Positions 24,611 to 27,335 of a stretch of DNA of 27,335 nucleotides are shown one piece after another (position 1 is the stretch's first letter; each line of letters opens with the position of its first letter). Below the pieces are notes generated by a model. That model was not told the origin of the DNA and searched no databases. It was given only the letters and a program-made list of their open reading frames with translations. The stretch is taken from the NCBI GenBank assembly GCA_016206385.1, contig JACQRS010000324.1:1-27335 (forward strand). Reading direction: 5' to 3'. The translations under genes and the position numbers were made by a program. This stretch comes from Candidatus Rokuibacteriota bacterium. Its GTDB lineage: Bacteria > Methylomirabilota > Methylomirabilia > Rokubacteriales > CSP1-6.

Positions 24611-25827
24611 CGCTCCCGCCCCGGCGACCAGCGGTCCGCCGCGACGTCCGCCACAGCCCCGACCGCGCGATCCGACACATCGCCGCGCGGGGCCCAGGTG
24701 GCGTCCACGCCTCCCCTGACGAACCGCAGCAAGCCCAGGGCGCCCGCCGCGCTCACGACGCAGAAGTAGTACGGCGCGGCGAGGAGCCCCAGACGCCGGC
24801 CGGTACGCTCCGCGAGCCAGCCGGCCGCCGCCGTCGCGTAGAACACGCCCTGGGCCAGGAGCGCGATCTTGAACAGGAGACCGTGCCCCGCGAGGCTCGT
24901 GCCGAGGACCCCGGCCAGCGCGAACGCGCTGATCCAGCGGAGGAAGCGGTGAGAGGCGAGCATCCACAGCGCCTTCCACCGCCGCCGACGCGCGAGCTGG
25001 GGCCCCATCGCGATCAGGATGGCGAATCCCTGGGCGATGATCCGGACGTGCCGTTGGAGCTCCTGGCCGGCGCCGTGGGAGGCGGGCTCCACCGTGTAGG
25101 CCTCCGGGTCGAAACGCGATTTGTAGCCCGCGAGGGCCGCGGCGATCGGGTGAAGAAGATCGTTGACGTAGGTGGGTGGAAGGTCTTCGTACAGCGCGCG
25201 CCGGATGGCGTAGATGGCGCCGTCGGCGCCCGCGACGAAGCCGAGCACGCCTTCGCCGCTCTTGACCAGCGCCTCGAACCGGACGTATCCGTTGGCCACG
25301 GCCCGCGCTGTGCCGTTCCCGGTCTCGCCGTACAGTCCCTGGCCGCTCACCAGGCCCACCCTCGGGTCCGCGAAGGGCTCCACCAGACGCCGGATGGCTC
25401 CCGGCGCGAACAGCGCGTTGGCGTCGGTGAAGACCAGGATGTCGCCACGGGCCTCCCTGACCCCGCAGTTCAGCGCCGCCGACTTCCCCTGACGCGCCGA
25501 TCGCACCAGCAGCCTGATCCGGGAGTCGGGACACGCGGCGACGATCTCCGCGGTGCGGTCGGTCGACCCGTCCGAGACGACCACGACCTCGAGACGGCTG
25601 GCCGGATAGTCCTGGCTCAGCGTGCTGTCCAGCTTCCGCGCGATCACCGCGGCCTCGTTGTAGGCGGCGATGATCACCGAGACCGACGGCGTCTCGCTGG
25701 AGGCCGGCGGGGTGGGCACCCGCCGCCGCCGCGCGATCGCGCTCAACAGCGCGGGATACAGCACGTACGGGTAGGAGACGGCGATGGCGGACAGCCAGAA
25801 CCCGACATGCGCCAGGAGGTTGCGCAT
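24607..25827 (-). CDS. Membrane-associated family 2 glycosyltransferase
   Basis: A 406-residue enzyme with an N-terminal transmembrane segment (about 8-30) and hydrophobic C-terminal segments at about 298-315, 317-337 and 345-368. The GT-A core has VSVIIAAYNEAAV (49-61), VVSDGSTDRT (83-92), FTDANALF (133-140) as the DxD-type motif, the acid in YVNDLLHP (220-227) and QELQRHVR (255-262), close to the QxxRW position of processive enzymes. This layout resembles PgaC/cellulose-synthase-like GT2 proteins that work at the membrane. It could act as an initiating or a chain-extending enzyme (inference). ATG 25827 is two bases after the preceding GT4 stop; its own stop overlaps the next GT4. Confidence 0.9.
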   Translation of the reverse strand: MRNLLAHVGFWLSAIAVSYPYVLYPALLSAIARRRRVPTPPASSETPSVSVIIAAYNEAAVIARKLDSTLSQDYPASRLEVVVVSDGSTDRTAEIVAACPDSRIRLLVRSARQGKSAALNCGVREARGDILVFTDANALFAPGAIRRLVEPFADPRVGLVSGQGLYGETGNGTARAVANGYVRFEALVKSGEGVLGFVAGADGAIYAIRRALYEDLPPTYVNDLLHPIAAALAGYKSRFDPEAYTVEPASHGAGQELQRHVRIIAQGFAILIAMGPQLARRRRWKALWMLASHRFLRWISAFALAGVLGTSLAGHGLLFKIALLAQGVFYATAAAGWLAERTGRRLGLLAAPYYFCVVSAAGALGLLRFVRGGVDATWAPRGDVSDRAVGAVADVAADRWSPGRER

Positions 25828-25829
25828 CG

Positions 25830-26957
25830 CTACGCGGCTCCGGTCACGACCTCGCGATACACCCGCGCGGTCGCCTCGACCTGCGCCTGTAGATCGAACC
25901 GCGCCAGCACCCGGGCGCGACCGGCTTCGCCCATCCGGCGGGCTCCGGACGGGTCGTGGAGCAGCGCCCGGATCGCCTCGCCCAGCGCCACCGGGTCCCC
26001 CGGGGGGACGAGCCGACCCGTGATCCCGTCGCGGACGACCTCCGGCGTCCCGTCCACGCGCGTGGCCACGACCGGTCTGGCCATCGCCGCGGCCTCGATC
26101 GCGGTCAACGGCATCCCCTCGAAGAGCGACGGCAGCACGGCCAGATCCATCGCGTCGAGGAGTCGCGGCACGTCCGTGCGAAAGCCGGTGAAGAGGACCC
26201 GGCCCGAGATCCCCAGGCGCGCGGCGCGCCCTTCGAGCGCTCGCCGCAGGCTGCCGTCGCCGACGATGAGGAGCCGAGCCTCCGGCAACTCGGCCAGCAC
26301 GCTCGGAAAGGCGTCGAGCACGAACAGGTGGCCCTTCTGGGGTTCCAGCCGCCCGACGACGCCGACCACCGGGACGTGGGGCTCGAGGCCGAGCTCCTGC
26401 CGCACCCCGTCGGCCGCCATCCCGGGCTTGAACAGCGAAAGGTCGCGGCCGTTGGGTACCACGACGACCTTGCTCGGCCGAATCCGCTTGGCCCGCACCA
26501 GGAAGTCCCGGGCGGCCTCGGAGACGGCGATGACGCGGTCGACCCAGTGCGACACGATACGGTCGACGAGGAAGCTGCCCTTGATCGGCCCGCGCCGCCA
26601 CGCTTCGCGCCCGTGGTAGGTCTCCACGACGCGCGGCACGCCCAGCCACTTCGCCAGGGGTGCCGCAACCAGGGTCGATCGGAACAGGTGCGGATTCACC
26701 AGGTGCGGCCGGAACCGGCGGATGCCGGCGGCGAGCTTCGATACCTCCCGCGGTTCCACCCAGCTCTCCGCGCTCGCCCGAAACGTCTCCACCGCCATCA
26801 GCCGGACCTCCGGCATCGCGTCCAGGAGCGTCTCGGGACACGCGAGGGCCGGCTCGAACTCCAGGGGGTCGAGGCGGTTCAGGAGTGCCAGCACGACCTC
26901 TTCGGCTCCCCCCCGAACCGCCTGGGTCAACACGAACAGGATGCGGATGCGGCTCAC
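25830..26957 (-). CDS. Family 4 glycosyltransferase
   Basis: A 375-residue GT-B enzyme. The N-terminus has ILFVLTQAVRGGAEEVVL, a typical GT4 acceptor loop, then HLVNPHLFRSTLVA and VETYHGRE. The donor domain has VVGVVGRLEPQKGHL, LLIVGDGSLRRAL, and the EX7E signature in FEGMPLTAIEAAAMARPVVAT. It should use a nucleotide-sugar donor to extend a lipid-linked glycan at the inner face of the membrane. GTG 26957 overlaps the stop of the upstream phosphatase-superfamily gene (GTGA). Confidence 0.92.
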   Translation of the reverse strand: MSRIRILFVLTQAVRGGAEEVVLALLNRLDPLEFEPALACPETLLDAMPEVRLMAVETFRASAESWVEPREVSKLAAGIRRFRPHLVNPHLFRSTLVAAPLAKWLGVPRVVETYHGREAWRRGPIKGSFLVDRIVSHWVDRVIAVSEAARDFLVRAKRIRPSKVVVVPNGRDLSLFKPGMAADGVRQELGLEPHVPVVGVVGRLEPQKGHLFVLDAFPSVLAELPEARLLIVGDGSLRRALEGRAARLGISGRVLFTGFRTDVPRLLDAMDLAVLPSLFEGMPLTAIEAAAMARPVVATRVDGTPEVVRDGITGRLVPPGDPVALGEAIRALLHDPSGARRMGEAGRARVLARFDLQAQVEATARVYREVVTGAA

Positions 26958-27335
26958 GACTGCGGCCCGCCCGAGGTGAGCCCCAGATCGTTCAGAACGA
27001 GGTCGTAGATTCCGGTGATGTGGTCGACTTTCTCGAGGATGGGGACCGACGCGAGCAGGACCGCCTCCGTCGTCGGCTCGCTCGGGTGATAGCCGTGCAT
27101 GCCGGCGAACGGGATCCGACCCATGTCGCTCGGCATGATGATGCCGCCCGGCTCCAGCAGGAAGATCAGGTGCCCGTACCGGCCGTCGTCGAACCAGATC
27201 CCGAGCCGGCGCAGCTCCTCCTCGGGGACGATGCGTCCATGGGGCGACCCCTCCAGCGCCCGCGTCATGCGCTCCCGGGCCCCTGCCGACCAGATCCAGT
27301 AGCGGGCCATCGTCGAGTCGTACACGGGCAGCATC
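26954..27335 (-). CDS. C-terminal part of an alkaline-phosphatase-superfamily protein (partial)
   Basis: Only the last 126 or so codons are in the window; the frame is open to the right edge, and the ATG at 27334 is probably internal. The segment FAGMHGYHPSEPTTEAVLLAS is typical of the C-terminal metal-binding histidine region of type I phosphodiesterase/nucleotide pyrophosphatase and related alkaline-phosphatase-fold enzymes (GxHGY). The segment before it (GHLIFLLEPGGIIMPSD) fits the same fold. In glycan loci such enzymes can act on phospho-substituents or nucleotide sugars; the substrate is unknown here. Its stop overlaps the first GT4, so the operon extends beyond the window. Confidence 0.7.
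   Translation of the reverse strand, partial: MLPVYDSTMARYWIWSAGARERMTRALEGSPHGRIVPEEELRRLGIWFDDGRYGHLIFLLEPGGIIMPSDMGRIPFAGMHGYHPSEPTTEAVLLASVPILEKVDHITGIYDLVLNDLGLTSGGPQS

Noticed and set aside
24607..26841. Very long minus-strand frame that would extend the membrane GT2 by more than 330 residues
   Set aside because: The extension overlaps the GT4 gene in another frame and is Arg/Gly/Pro-rich. The true start at 25827 gives a normal GT2 N-terminal membrane segment.
1..27335. CRISPR arrays, tRNA or rRNA genes, insertion sequences
   Set aside because: No regularly spaced direct repeats, tRNA-like cloverleaf sequences, rRNA segments or transposase genes were seen on either strand.

Overview
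The window is a high-GC stretch in which every convincing gene lies on the minus strand, so transcription runs from the right end to the left end. The many long open frames on the plus strand are antisense shadows of high-GC coding sequence. An exosortase, two FemAB-type proteins, a Wzx flippase, a Wzy-type polymerase/ligase and several glycosyltransferases point to a Gram-negative bacterium with an exosortase-linked extracellular polysaccharide. GC content and gene style would fit Rokubacteria/Methylomirabilota or a similar soil or subsurface lineage, but no marker gene here proves it.

Right block, 27335 down to 6954: nineteen genes follow each other with ATGA/GTGA/TGATG overlaps or gaps of 2-27 bases, so they are very probably one operon whose promoter lies beyond the right edge. 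In transcription order: C-terminal part of an alkaline-phosphatase-superfamily enzyme (partial), GT4, membrane GT2, GT4, Wzx-like flippase, uridine kinase, SAM methyltransferase, nucleotidyltransferase-fold protein, a 59-residue DUF5989 membrane protein, a 77-residue membrane protein, NodU/CmcH-type carbamoyltransferase, membrane-anchored SGNH hydrolase, Wzy-like polymerase/ligase, FemAB protein, GT2, FemAB-GNAT fusion, secreted glycoside-hydrolase-like protein, YdcF-like protein and exosortase. The set can assemble a glycan on a lipid carrier (GTs), flip and polymerise it (Wzx, Wzy), decorate it (carbamoyl, possibly acyl, methyl or aminoacyl groups) and trim it. The exosortase suggests that sorted proteins, encoded elsewhere, are coupled to this surface system. 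An inverted repeat directly after the exosortase stop may close the transcript.

Middle block, about 6953 to 3880: composition is visibly less GC-rich. It holds a PEP-CTERM/EpsH1-type sugar transferase, an NAD-dependent sugar epimerase/dehydratase, possible small open frames, and two non-coding stretches (6618-6953 and 3880-4089).

Left block, 3918 to 1: a large gene for a membrane-anchored protein combining a seven-repeat FG-GAP/VCBS propeller, an ASPIC/UnbV domain and a TlpA-like thioredoxin domain. It is broken by an in-frame TGA after the sixth repeat and its best ribosome binding site precedes ACG rather than ATG. It overlaps by GTGA a small exported DsbD-alpha-like protein, which suggests an extracytoplasmic thiol-redox pair. 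The first 33 codons of a further exported protein run off the left edge.
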